Counted from the stretch's first letter, positions 1 to 8,138 are shown. The stretch: DNA of 13,592 bases from Physocladia obscura (GCA_027596945.1 JADGJH010000871.1:1-13592), one strand, 5' to 3'. A program made the numbers and translations. Notes: generated by a model from the letters alone, not told the origin.

Positions 1-251
1 AGGATGTTTGACGCGTAGTCCGGTGTCGTCGAGTACCACAGCGGCTGCACAGTCACGCTCGGGATCACTGGTCCGCCATAGTACCTCAGCTTCTTGCTGC
101 TCGCCGTGCTGAGGATCCCGCCAGAACTGTGCGCCGCACCGTTGACAAGCTGGTGGTTCGCGCCGCTTGGAAGCGGGAGTTCGCGTTCCACCAACGGTGC
201 CGCGTGAGTCAAGGCGCTTGCGAGTGCCGCGAGTACAAGTGTAAACTGCAT
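1..251 (-). CDS. Secreted protein, N-terminal part (runs off the window)
   Basis: The ATG at 251-249 opens a frame that stays open for 83 codons to the window edge, so only the N-terminus is present. Residues 1-17 (MQFTLVLAALASALTHA) form a typical signal peptide with a likely cleavage after Ala17 or Ala18. A short basic/acidic segment (APLVEREL) follows and could be a propeptide. Residues 57-65 read YYGGPVIPS, after which VTVQPLWYSTTPDYAS continues. A tyrosine-glycine-glycine-proline-valine block just after the signal peptide recalls a family of secreted fungal proteins of unknown function; that is memory of a pattern, not a search result. The codons are GC-rich and CpG-rich, unlike the AT-rich flank. 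A strong TATA box lies about 60 bp upstream. The product should enter the secretory pathway; no enzymatic role can be given. Confidence 0.8.
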   Translation of the reverse strand, partial: MQFTLVLAALASALTHAAPLVERELPLPSGANHQLVNGAAHSSGGILSTASSKKLRYYGGPVIPSVTVQPLWYSTTPDYASNI

Positions 252-309
252 TTGTTTTTTGGTTTTTTTGTCGTTACAAGATGTATTGATGCTGAGAAAA
301 TTGCTGCCC

Positions 310-317
310 CTTTTATA
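310..317 (-). promoter_or_regulatory. TATA box of the secreted-protein gene
   Basis: The minus strand reads TATAAAAG, followed directly by GGGGC. Its downstream edge is about 59 bp before the ATG at 251, which leaves a 5' UTR of roughly 30 nt if initiation occurs about 30 bp downstream. The leader is A-rich (AAAAACCAAAAAACAA just before ATGC). It is the only strong TATA element I noticed upstream of a gene in this window, which suggests regulated or high-level expression of this gene. Confidence 0.65.
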
Positions 318-999
318 CCATTTCTAGTGGGCTTGTTGGTTATGAGTGGCGCTGAACATCAATTATTAAAAAAAAAAATTTTGCAAAAAAGATTACCAAA
401 AATTGATTTGTTTTCGCAGTTCAAAACATTGAGTTTAAAAATTCTTGTAGATTCGTATGAGTATTTTTCATTAGGAACATCCGGAGATGCTCCGCGTTGC
501 ACAAATAACGAAATATATATACCGTGCCACCCGTGTAACCACACTCTGGTCACGCTCAAGTCACGAGATCAAATAAAAAGCTTGTTTGCATAATTCAAAA
601 GATTCTTTTATATGCATTCATTCGATGGCAGGAAACTTTTGTTTTGATTCATTATTCGAATTATTTCCGTGTTTGGCCACAAGTTGCCAATCGATTGCGA
701 TACAAAAAAAAAAAAAAAATAATGCCAAAATGAAACGCGATTCGTTTTTCATTTTCAATAGAGAGAGATCTTTCTTTCAACAGGCACTCTAAAATTTTTA
801 CAACGTGGAAATACAACGATTTTCCAACGGACGCGCTCGCACACACGACTGGACTCATGAAGGAAATTTCAATCAAAATGCATGGGAAAAGAGTAAATTG
901 ATATGCAGAACAATGCATGTATTCATGGCTTTGTTTCTAAAATAATTTTTTTATTTGATAATTTTTTTTGAATCGGTGGCAAGGGATTTTCAAAGTTTT
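318..999. other. Intergenic, AT-rich, no gene seen
   Basis: This stretch lies between the promoter of the secreted-protein gene and the 3' end of the SH3/EH gene. It holds long A and T runs (for example about 366-378 and 703-718) and an alternating AT tract near 512-522. The open frames here are short, begin without convincing start context, and have no recognisable domain. I treat the stretch as upstream regulatory and spacer DNA. Confidence 0.6.
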
Positions 1000-1005
1000 T
1001 TTATT
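1000..1005 (-). terminator. Poly(A) signal AATAAA overlapping the stop of the SH3/EH gene
   Basis: The minus strand reads TTG TAA TAA AAA at the end of the SH3/EH gene. The AATAAA hexamer therefore begins inside the TAA stop codon (1006-1004). A hexamer this close to the stop implies a very short 3' UTR if it is the one used. Confidence 0.4.
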
Positions 1006-2642
1006 ACAAAGGTAATGGATTGCCAGACAACACTGTATCGATAAGTGCTAATCCACGACTGCGCGCGAGTATATTTTATTTTTTGTACGGAATCATATAA
1101 GTACAAAAATTAACATTATTAATATCATCAACTACAACAAACGAACCAGAATTCTTTCTTATTCAATCCTGCTTGAATGCGTCCGCCAACAACAGAATTC
1201 CTATTCACACAAGAAAGTAAAAAGGAAATGGAAAAGTCATTACAAAAAAAAGTATAAATAAATAATAAAAAATTTCTAAAAACCAAACGAGTCCCAGAGT
1301 CCGCGCATCAAGTTTACTCCTCAACCAAACCGTGCGAACTTGTTTCGCAGTCAAAATAACGCCATCGACATCCTGCAACGATTCATTCGCATTAAAAACG
1401 CGCACAAAGTCAGTGAACGCCGATTCATACAGCCGCAGATATTCCACAGAAAAGAATTTAGTAGCCTGTTTCGAAGCTGGCGGCGCGGGCGGCGGCGGTC
1501 GTTTCGGCAACGCCGGGCTCGATTTCGGAGAACTCGGGCCGAGGCCGGGTATACTGGCTAGTTTCGCGGAAAGAGAAGATGACGATGACGGTGGAGGCGG
1601 TGGCGGAGGAGTTTTTTTTGCCGACGACGTTGTAAATTTCACGTAGTTTCCCGGAAAGTATCCGGAATTTAATGTTTTCGAGTGTGTGCCAGTGAACCAG
1701 TCTGTGCCTTGTTCTGGCGCCGGTTTGACTGCGTTTTTTTAAAAAAAAAAAATTTAAATCGAATTATTTAATTATTTCTTTTCGGGAAGAAATAATTACC
1801 GTTGATTAGAATATCGTCTTTTTTGAACGACAGTTCTTCGGGTGTTTCGGCAACACAATCGAAAAGCGCAACTGCTTTCAAAGACTGCGTAGTAGCGGTC
1901 GTTATTAATCCGGTTGGTTTCAAAGGCCGCGCAGGCTTCGGAGCCAGAACTACACTACGCGGTGCTGCAGGCTGCTCATCTTCAGAATGAAGCTCGATAT
2001 CGGCAAAGTCATCCTGCTGTCTTCCTCCCGCCGCCGATATCGAGTTTTTGTTGCTGTTGTTCCGTAGAAGCGCAATTTTCTCGGTAATGTTAAGTGTTTG
2101 CTGTTTCGCGGCTTGCGCAAATGGAGCGGCTTTTTCGCGTGCAGCTTGGGCAAGTGGCGCAGCCTTTTCGCGCGCGGCTTGAGCGAGCGGGACGGCTTTT
2201 TCTTTTGCGGATGCGATTTTTTCTTTTGCCGATGAGATTTGCGATTTGAAAGCGGATGAGTATGCGGACATTGTTGGGTTTATGTTTGTTGTTGCTGCTG
2301 TTGTTGAAGGACTGTTTGCGTTTGTCCCGGGTGCGTCGTCTTCGTCTTCGTCTTCTTCGTTCGATTGGATCGTCGGCGTGAATTTGACGTAGTTTCCGGG
2401 AAACAGTCCTGAGGCTGTTGAGTTTTCGATGCGGCCGTGGAACCAACCGTCGCCTTCGGATGGCGCCGCACGCACTGCAAACAGTGTTGGTAAAATGGTA
2501 ATAATATATTGGTTCAGGTTGGATACAACAAGAACAAAAGCAAACCGTCGACTAAAATGGCGCCTTTCGGGAACGACAGTTCTTGCGGCGTGTCGGCGGT
2601 GCAGTCAAAGAGGGCGATTGCGCGCGACGATTTGGGTGACAT
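1004..2642 (-). CDS. Two-SH3 plus EH-like domain adaptor protein (5 exons)
   Basis: Exons are 2642-2546, 2474-1800, 1728-1284, 1200-1147 and 1058-1004, joining to 441 aa. Introns are 71, 71, 83 and 88 nt, all GT-AG. SH3-1 covers residues 7-64 (ALFDCTADTPQELSF, then GDGWFHGR and LFPGNYV). SH3-2 covers about 230-289 (ALFDCVAETPEELSF, then TDWFTG and YFPGNYV). Between them lie an acidic stretch (72-79) and a helical segment of 11-residue repeats (about 113-156, EKAAPLAQAAR type). Residues 298-342 are proline-rich with SH3-ligand-like motifs (LPKRPPPP). Residues 349-441 resemble an EH (Eps15-homology) domain, with a W at 406, LNKKEF at 418-423, and GLALID ahead of a short NPLPL tail. SH3/EH proteins usually work in endocytosis or actin-linked membrane traffic by binding proline-rich and NPF peptides. 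The start codon is fixed because SH3-1 begins at residue 7 and an in-frame TGA lies 12 nt upstream. Exons 4 and 5 are short and chosen because they complete the EH-like fold; those junctions are less certain. Confidence 0.85.
2104..2235 (-). repeat. Codons for 11-residue helical repeats in the SH3/EH protein
   Basis: Residues about 113-156 of the adaptor run as SAKEKIASAK, then EKAVPLAQAAR, EKAAPLAQAAR and EKAAPFAQAAK. The last three units are 11 residues each and nearly identical. The A/K/E/Q composition with an 11-residue period is the kind seen in lipid-surface-binding helices such as synuclein and apolipoproteins, although here each unit carries a proline. The DNA repeat shows as recurring GCTTGxGCxAGxGG motifs on the plus strand. 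Confidence 0.7.
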
Positions 2643-2666
2643 AATTATTTTTCACTAAAAAAAAAC
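2643..2666. promoter_or_regulatory. 24-bp gap between two divergent start codons
   Basis: The start codons of the SH3/EH gene (2642, minus) and BET3 (2667, plus) face away from each other across 24 bp of A/T-rich sequence. This is too short for two independent core promoters, so the promoters and 5' UTRs must lie within the opposite gene, or an upstream noncoding exon exists. On the minus strand the gap contains a pyrimidine tract ending in AG, which could be a 3' splice site of a 5'-UTR intron. Confidence 0.5.
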
Positions 2667-3564
2667 ATGCAAGGAACTCCAATAACAACAAAAGCATCCT
2701 TCCCAACAACCAGCACCGCTGCTGCTGCGCGCGCCAAGCAGACCGGCGACGACATTTGGCGCAACAGAACCGACAAGATTGTGTGTGTGTTTTTTGTCCC
2801 TGTGTTTGTTTTTTTTGCGTTCATTCATTCGAAAACACAGAATGCAGAACTCTTTGCTCTCACTTACGGATCGCTCGTCGCCACACTCGTCAAAGATTAC
2901 GAAGATTACGCCGAAGTCAACACGCAGCTCGATAAAATGTATGGGAGGGGATGTGAAATCTTTTTTTTTTATACTTTGATTAGATTTTGTTAAAGTATAT
3001 ATGAACCAGGGGCTATAACATTGGCGTGCGGCTGATTGAAGAATTCCTGGCGAAATCGTCGCTACCGAAATGCGGAACCTTTGTTGAAACTGCAGACGTG
3101 ATATCAAAGGTTTTGAAAACTCGCGTTTTAATATTCTCGTCAAACATCTTTAGTTTTTGCGAATATTAAAATCCTGGAAATATGCACTGAAACACTCACA
3201 CATTATTTATTATTATTTTTAGATTGGTTTCAAAATGTTCCTCGGCATCACCCCAACAATCACAAACTGGTCCGCCGATACAAAAGAATTCTCAATCATC
3301 ATTGATGAGAACCCGTTGTCCGAGTTTGTCGAGCTTCCCGACGACGCGTTGTTGCCGCCGCCCGCCTCCACCGGTGGTAGTGCCGCGACAGGACTCTGGT
3401 ATTCGAATATCTTGTGCGGTGTACTACGGGGCGCACTTGAAATGGTTTTGCTCCAGGTGGACGTTTTTTTTGTGTCGGATGTGTTGAGGCATGATGATGC
3501 CACTGAGATTCGGGTGAGGTTGGTTAGGATTTTGGACGAAGATGTACCGGCTTCTGATGAATAA
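2667..3564 (+). CDS. BET3: TRAPP complex core subunit BET3 (TRAPPC3)
   Basis: Exons are 2667-2780, 2841-2938, 3010-3109 and 3223-3564, giving 217 aa. Introns are 60, 71 and 113 nt, all GT-AG. Family signatures appear in order: NAELFALTYGSLV (39-51), KMGYNIGVRLIEEFLAKS (70-87), ETADVISKIGFKMFLGITP (97-115), ITNWS (117-121), NPLSEFVELPD (134-144), YSNILCGVLRGALEMV (164-179) and DATEIRVRLVR (196-206). Cys92 aligns with the palmitoylated cysteine known in BET3 proteins. The protein is a core subunit of TRAPP, the Rab (Ypt1/Rab1) exchange factor that tethers ER-derived vesicles at the Golgi. It is longer than the roughly 180-190 residues usual for the family. The extra length is an N-terminal Thr/Ala-rich extension (1-26) and an insertion of about 15 residues (147-161, PPPASTGGSAATG) where relatives have a short loop. 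The exact ATG is less sure than the core because the N-terminus is not conserved. Confidence 0.95.
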
Positions 3565-3569
3565 ATAAA
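3560..3569 (+). terminator. Overlapping AATAAA poly(A) signals at the BET3 stop
   Basis: The end of BET3 reads GAA TAA ATAAAT, so one AATAAA spans the stop codon (3560-3565) and a second overlaps it (3564-3569). The convergent neighbour ends only 146 bp away, so both genes appear to have short 3' UTRs. Confidence 0.4.
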
Positions 3570-3709
3570 TGACTTTTTGTTTCATATGTCTTGAGATTTT
3601 AATAATGAAAAAACTCATTTTTTTTATGAGATGAGTTCGTAATAATAGTAGTACAAAGAATATTTTGATTTGTTTACAACTCATTTCGAATTAAACAATT
3701 TTTTAAATT

Positions 3710-3715
3710 TTTATT
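3710..3715 (-). terminator. AATAAA overlapping the stop of the coiled-coil membrane gene
   Basis: The minus strand reads TTA AAA TAA AAA at the gene end, so AATAAA contains the stop codon at 3713-3711. This is the third gene in the window with this arrangement. Confidence 0.35.
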
Positions 3716-4400
3716 TTAAGCCAAAATTTCGCTTGAAATCAGCAATAACAGCTGAAAAATAATCCAAGATTGCTTTTGATGTTTCAACAACCATTAAGAT
3801 ACCTGCTGGAAAGATTGTCACTGTGGCAGCCAATTGGAACGCAGTGTTCCAATGATGAAAATCCAAGTAACGCTCTATCTTCCCTAAGCCAATTCCCACA
3901 GTGTGTGCTGCTACTCCTGCAACGAATACCGTCACTGCATTGAAAATCGATATGTTATACAGCTTATTTCTTGCTTGAGACAATTTTGAAAATTCTTGTT
4001 GGTCGCCATCCGAAGGAATTTGTGGATTTTCGGTAGTTGCTGCACCGAATATTCCCAAAGGCGTCGCAATATCCCGCGATAATTCCGAGCAGCCATAATA
4101 TTGCGGCTGTGCCAAAACCAACAGTCGATCAAAATCAAAATCCAGCTTTTTGCGTTCCAAATCGATGGTGGCGCTCCGCACGCGACTTTCGGCTTCGTTC
4201 GCAGATTCTACGGCAGCAATACGCATTGTTTCGTTGGTTAGTCTTGACTTGACCAAATCGGCGTCAAGTTCGCGAAGATTGAATTCGAGGATACGCTTGT
4301 CGGCTTCAATGTCGAGCTCTTTATCTGAGAGAGTGGATCTTGGAACTGGCTGAAAGACGATGCCTGCTTCAGATGACCGCGCTGTTGTTGGTTCGTTCAT
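3711..4400 (-). CDS. Coiled-coil protein with two C-terminal membrane segments, unknown function
   Basis: This is a single-exon gene of 229 aa. The ATG at 4400 (MNEPTTARSS) is the first in the frame; the codons just before it contain no other ATG. Residues about 26-95 are rich in D/E/K/R/L (KELDIEADKRILEFNLREL, then NEAESRVRSATIDLERKKL) and fit a coiled coil. A P/G-containing linker (about 111-135) follows. Two hydrophobic stretches then appear, about 152-172 (IFNAVTVFVAGVAAHTVGIG) and 186-208 (TAFQLAATVTIFPAGILMVVE), joined by a short charged loop (KIERYLDFHHW). The tail is basic (DFKRNFGLK). There is no signal peptide, so insertion through the hairpin with both ends cytosolic is likely. I do not recognise a family. 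The gene is convergent with BET3. It could alternatively be a lineage-specific membrane-anchored scaffold; that is inference. Confidence 0.75.
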   Translation of the reverse strand: MNEPTTARSSEAGIVFQPVPRSTLSDKELDIEADKRILEFNLRELDADLVKSRLTNETMRIAAVESANEAESRVRSATIDLERKKLDFDFDRLLVLAQPQYYGCSELSRDIATPLGIFGAATTENPQIPSDGDQQEFSKLSQARNKLYNISIFNAVTVFVAGVAAHTVGIGLGKIERYLDFHHWNTAFQLAATVTIFPAGILMVVETSKAILDYFSAVIADFKRNFGLK

Positions 4401-5403
4401 TGACTTTTTCAACTCTTCGTGTTTTTTTCAGTGCGTGTTTTCTGTGAGAGTATAACAAAGGCACAAAGGAAAGAGAAATCTGCCAAGAGCAAATATTGGA
4501 AAGTGAAAATATTCGAATTTGTTGATGGAAGCACAAGCGCAATGACGCAAGCATGAGTTTTTCTTGGTTATCATGTCAAATGCTTATTACCCATGGAAAA
4601 ACGCAAGTAAAGACAGTTTTCGAGTTTTAAACTTTCGGACGAGCTACTCCTAATGTTGATTTCGCAGGACTCTGTCGCAACCCTTCCTGAGAAAACCCAA
4701 AAATTGAGAATAACACATGGAATCTTCGATTTTCCAAAAGCGTTGACAGTAGAATAAAAGCTTGTAAAATATGGTGTGACGAGTTTTGTCTGCTTGTTCC
4801 TCAACATGTCCAAAAAAAAAAGGCGCACATAACAATGAATACATCTTTTCGGTTTAAGACACCCACGTAGTGTTCACGTCACAGTGATTGCGTTTCTGGA
4901 AGGGCTGGTGGTTCCGATGACGAGTGGTGCCTTATATTATTTCTTTTGAAATATTTTTCGCAGAACAAAAAAAAAGAAATGGAGATGGGAATTTGAATGA
5001 GTACTTTTGAGAATTGCGCTTCCTTAAAATAAAATCCAACAATATCCATGTACCAGTAAATGGATTCCAAGACATTGTTCAAGTTTACGGCAAATTGTTG
5101 AGCCTTCTTCTCACGCTGATACAAACAACAGCAACGTTGTCAAGATTATTCCAAGTGTGTCGGAACTTGACGTGGCGCATCAAGGGTATTCGCGACGCTT
5201 GGGGCGATCGGATTGCAATCAGTATGAAAACTCGGAGGCGACTTATGAAAATGCCAAAAAAAAGATTTAGAGTGCGGAGTAGGTGAACGTATCTAAGTAC
5301 ATGAAAGTGACACACATCATTAGACCACAATGATAACACATCTTCAACGTAATGTACACGTTTTACCACCGTGATCTAGCTACATCGGTCTGATAACTGC
5401 TAC
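4401..5403. other. Region without a confident gene; several competing open frames
   Basis: Upstream of the coiled-coil gene the sequence stays open in several frames, but I found no ATG-started frame with a domain. Two stretches look weakly coding. On the minus strand at about 5105-5020, after a good acceptor (TTGTATCAG), residues REKKAQQFAVNLNNVLE are followed by SIYWYMDIVGFYFKE. On the plus strand at about 5170-5286, residues ending in WRIKGIRDAWGDRIAIS have well-mixed codons and CpG. They overlap and cannot both be genes. The stretch could hold the remaining exons of an unrecognised minus-strand gene, or a decayed one. Confidence 0.3.
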
Positions 5404-5680
5404 CAGGCACGTGGAAAAAGCTTTTGGGGTCATTGGCATATACACGTCTCCGTTCTCCATCCAGGTCGCTAACAAATCACAACCTGCTCGTCCGCTACCG
5501 CCGACATCTCTAACTTCTCTACACACGCGATAGGATCCACTAAATTCATGCTTTTGAGCATGTTCATCACCCGCGTCCCTGTTGCCAACAAAAACGATGC
5601 AACCCGTGTCGTCATCATCGAGTGTGCGGGCTGGCGCTGATGCGGATTTTGTTATGTAATCTGGGATCTCATACTGATGA
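5404..5680 (-). CDS. Candidate orphan exon, unrecognised protein
   Basis: On the minus strand a clear acceptor (AAAAAAACAG, ending at 5681) is followed by 92 open codons and then a possible donor (GTAGCA at 5403). The reading includes TLDDDDTGCIVFVGN, HEFSGSYRVCREVRDVGG and LATWMENGDVYMPM. Codon choice is balanced and CpG-containing, like the real exons nearby and unlike the AT-rich flanks. No ATG precedes it within the open frame, and I could not find convincing partner exons on either side. I do not recognise a domain. It may be one exon of a multi-exon minus-strand gene or a relic. Confidence 0.3.
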
Positions 5681-6668
5681 CTGTTTTTTTTAATAATTCT
5701 AGATTGTAAATTGGAGGAGAAGAGGTTATTTGCATAAGTGTTCAACTAAAAGTAAAAACTTTACAAGAAAATTTTATTGAGTAAATGGTATAAGGCAATA
5801 AAGAAGAAATCGCTCCAATTAAGTGTCTTTTTTTGTTTTCTGAACGAGTTGGTATTAAATTAAAATTAAGACTAAAGATATTCGAAATAATTAGTCATGT
5901 CCAAAAAACCGCAAACTTGGTAATAATAATAAAATTTTATGGTGGATCAAAAGGAAATTGTGAATTATAAAATTGTCCATTGCGAGTTTTTTTTTTTTTT
6001 TTGTAGCGATGGAGAAAGCAAAGCAGATTGTAACAGATAGGTAATTGTTTGCTTGTTTTAGAGAAAGTCAGAGTCCAGATAATAGCGAGTTTTTCTTGTG
6101 CCATTCTTGCTTCAGCTTGTAATACTGGCGATGCTTGTCAGTTGTGATTTACGGCCACGGTCGATCGCCCCACGCGGAAATTGGAAGTTTGGCGGCACTG
6201 ATGGTGACTGTGGAATTATTCCTGAAGGGTTATTTTCTGCTGAAATTTTTCAGCATGTATGGGTATTTATTGCAGTTGTTGTGAAGTCGGTTGTTGCAGT
6301 TGTCGCGGAGTTTTTGTTTCCCTAGTTCTCACAACTGGACCCATTATTTCATTATGTTAAATAGAAATTAGTTAGCTTTTCATGGATCTAAAACCTGTTC
6401 TTTTTTAGTTGAAATATGTTCAGCAAACATTAAGTTACGTCGATTTCAATTTTCAATTCGTTTAGGTTGACAAAAATTCAAAAAAAAAAAAAAATTCAAT
6501 AGATTTTTAAGTAGTAAATAAGATAAAAAAGGTTCGTAAAATATCTTCCGCCGGGAATAGGTGGAGAAAAAAGAGTGAGTAGGGAAAAAAGAGTGTGAAA
6601 GAAAGAAGCTCGCAACCAAACAGCAACACATCCAGAAAAACACACAAACAACAACAACCACTGCTGCC
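5681..6668. other. AT-rich spacer with one GC-richer patch
   Basis: Positions 5681-6080 and 6340-6660 are AT-rich with long homopolymers (T17 at about 5987-6003, A15 near 6480-6494) and no gene signal. The patch at about 6110-6330 has more CpG and open frames on both strands, but no start codon in good context. Positions 6561-6660 form a purine-rich, then CA-rich stretch that is probably the 3' flank of the barrel/TM gene. Confidence 0.4.
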
Positions 6669-8138
6669 TTACTTGGGCATTGGCACTCCATAATATTTTT
6701 CGTACTCTTCCGGATTTTCTCGGAAATATTCAGTCCATTCTTGAGAATAGTCAACTACTCCACTCTGTCCAGCGCGTTCCAACGTATTCGGTGGCGGTGT
6801 AACCAACGGAACATAAGCAACAGGCGGTACAGTCGCCGCGCTTCCATAATACGCCTGCGGTTGAATTGCACCCCACCCTGCTGTTGTTGGACTCTGCAGA
6901 AAATTTTGCTGTTCAGCCGTTGGCACCGGCGCAGTCGCACCCATAATTATCGGCGACACAGACGGCGGCGCCGGCGCCGGTATCGAGTTGCGCGCATTCG
7001 CGCTAGTTCGTCCAAATGTGCTTCCGTATCCACGAGAAGTGTTTCCGAATCGATTGATGATCATCATATTCTGCGATTCTTGTTCTTGTTTGTGTTGGCG
7101 GTTTTTTAGCCATAGTACGAATGCTACAACGGCGAGAAGAAACACGCCAGCTGCTACTCCGCCGATTATTGGGCCAGTATTTGATGAGGACGACGACGAC
7201 AGTGATGAGGTTCCTGTTTTTTTTTTTTTGTTGTTGAAAAAATTGTTTTAGGGTTTTTGCAGGGATTGTGTAACTGGGAATGTGACCTGCTTCACCCACA
7301 AATGTTGTGGTCGAGAAGCTTGTCGAAATCGTAGCTGAATCTGAAGCAACTACAAGCATACACCATCAGAAAAAAAAATTCGCTCGCAAACAAACATACA
7401 AAAAAAAAAGGTACAAAAAAAAATAACCATTTCCAGAAGAACTAGTAGTAGTACTAGTAGCACTAACGCTCGAAGAAGATGAAGAAGGGGTAGTGCTTCC
7501 GCCGCCAGAAACAATGTTGGAAATCGGGCCCCAAGTCGTCGGACACGAAACAGCTTCCCACGTAACGCCAGTCAAAACACCCTTCTTTTGCGCCGCCGTC
7601 ACTCCGCCGCCGAGCATGTTTCCCATTGCCATTTGACTGATTGATAGGGATCCGTTGTCAGATCCTTTTGTGCAACCAGTGCATTCGTCGACTACCATTA
7701 CTGCGACGCCGTATTCGCACTGTTTTATTTATCAATCGTGCGATTTCCGGTTTTAGATATTATGTTTCGTTATCCAGAATGAACGCATTCAGAGTTTTGT
7801 TTCGGTTGTTGTTCAAACAAGATTGCTTTCTTTCAATGAACTTACACTTGTGCATGAGAGCTGAAGACATTGACCACATACACCTGGGTACTTTGCAATT
7901 AGTTCAGGCTGGACGGCGGCGAAGTACGAGCTGTGTGGCAATAATGTTTTTTGTTTTTGTTTTTGTTTTAAGCGCCGAATTTGTCTACACATAATGCAAG
8001 AAAACCAACGTACTCGTTTGTTGGATTGTTTCCACAGTATCCATTGTTTCCGACGGGTGATGGGTCTCCTGCGGCTCCTGACCCAAAGTTCGTGACAGTT
8101 TCGTCAGTGAAGATTATCGTGGTTGGGACTTGAGACAT
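6669..8138 (-). CDS. Single-pass membrane protein with an expansin/RlpA-like double-psi barrel (5 exons)
   Basis: Exons are 8138-8014, 7930-7846, 7719-7428, 7349-7296 and 7213-6669, giving 366 aa. Introns are 83, 126, 78 and 82 nt. Residues about 33-130 match a cysteine-rich double-psi beta-barrel as in expansins and RlpA-like proteins: GYCGNN (33-38), VCGQCLQLSC (59-68), CEYGVAVMVVDECTGC (71-86), then SLSISQMAM (94-102) and GVTWEAVSC (121-129). The DLS-type motif that carries the catalytic Asp in many relatives reads SLS here, so hydrolytic activity is doubtful and wall binding more likely. Residues about 138-198 are a Ser/Thr-rich stalk, probably O-glycosylated. TM segment 201-221 (IIGGVAAGVFLLAVVAFVLWL) is followed by basic KNRQHK, so the barrel faces out. 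The proline-rich cytosolic tail ends in EWTEYFRENPEEYEKYY. No signal peptide follows the only ATG I can place (AAAATGTC), so an upstream exon may be missing. The donor after exon 4 has alternatives. Confidence 0.75.

Noticed and set aside
129..593. Long plus-strand open frame of about 154 codons
   Set aside because: Its first third lies antisense to the secreted-protein gene, whose minus-strand reading has a clear signal peptide and TATA box. The rest is AT-rich with no domain.
1332..1646. Plus-strand frame with a poly-Gly stretch
   Set aside because: It is the antisense of the poly-proline linker of the SH3/EH gene; the conserved domains lie on the minus strand.
2781..2840. GTGTGTGTGT run as a microsatellite
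   Set aside because: It is a short run at the 5' end of BET3 intron 1 and is explained as intron sequence.
4879..5369. Overlapping open frames on both strands
   Set aside because: None starts with ATG, they exclude each other, and no domain is visible. They are kept only as part of an unresolved region.
5188..6172. Inverted copies of TGGGGCGATCG about 960 bp apart
   Set aside because: An 11-bp match in a 2-kb search space is plausible by chance, and the flanks do not extend the similarity.
6098..6325. Plus-strand frame resembling a signal peptide plus short protein
   Set aside because: It begins with GTG rather than ATG, the flanks are AT-rich, and the hydrophobic ends look compositional.
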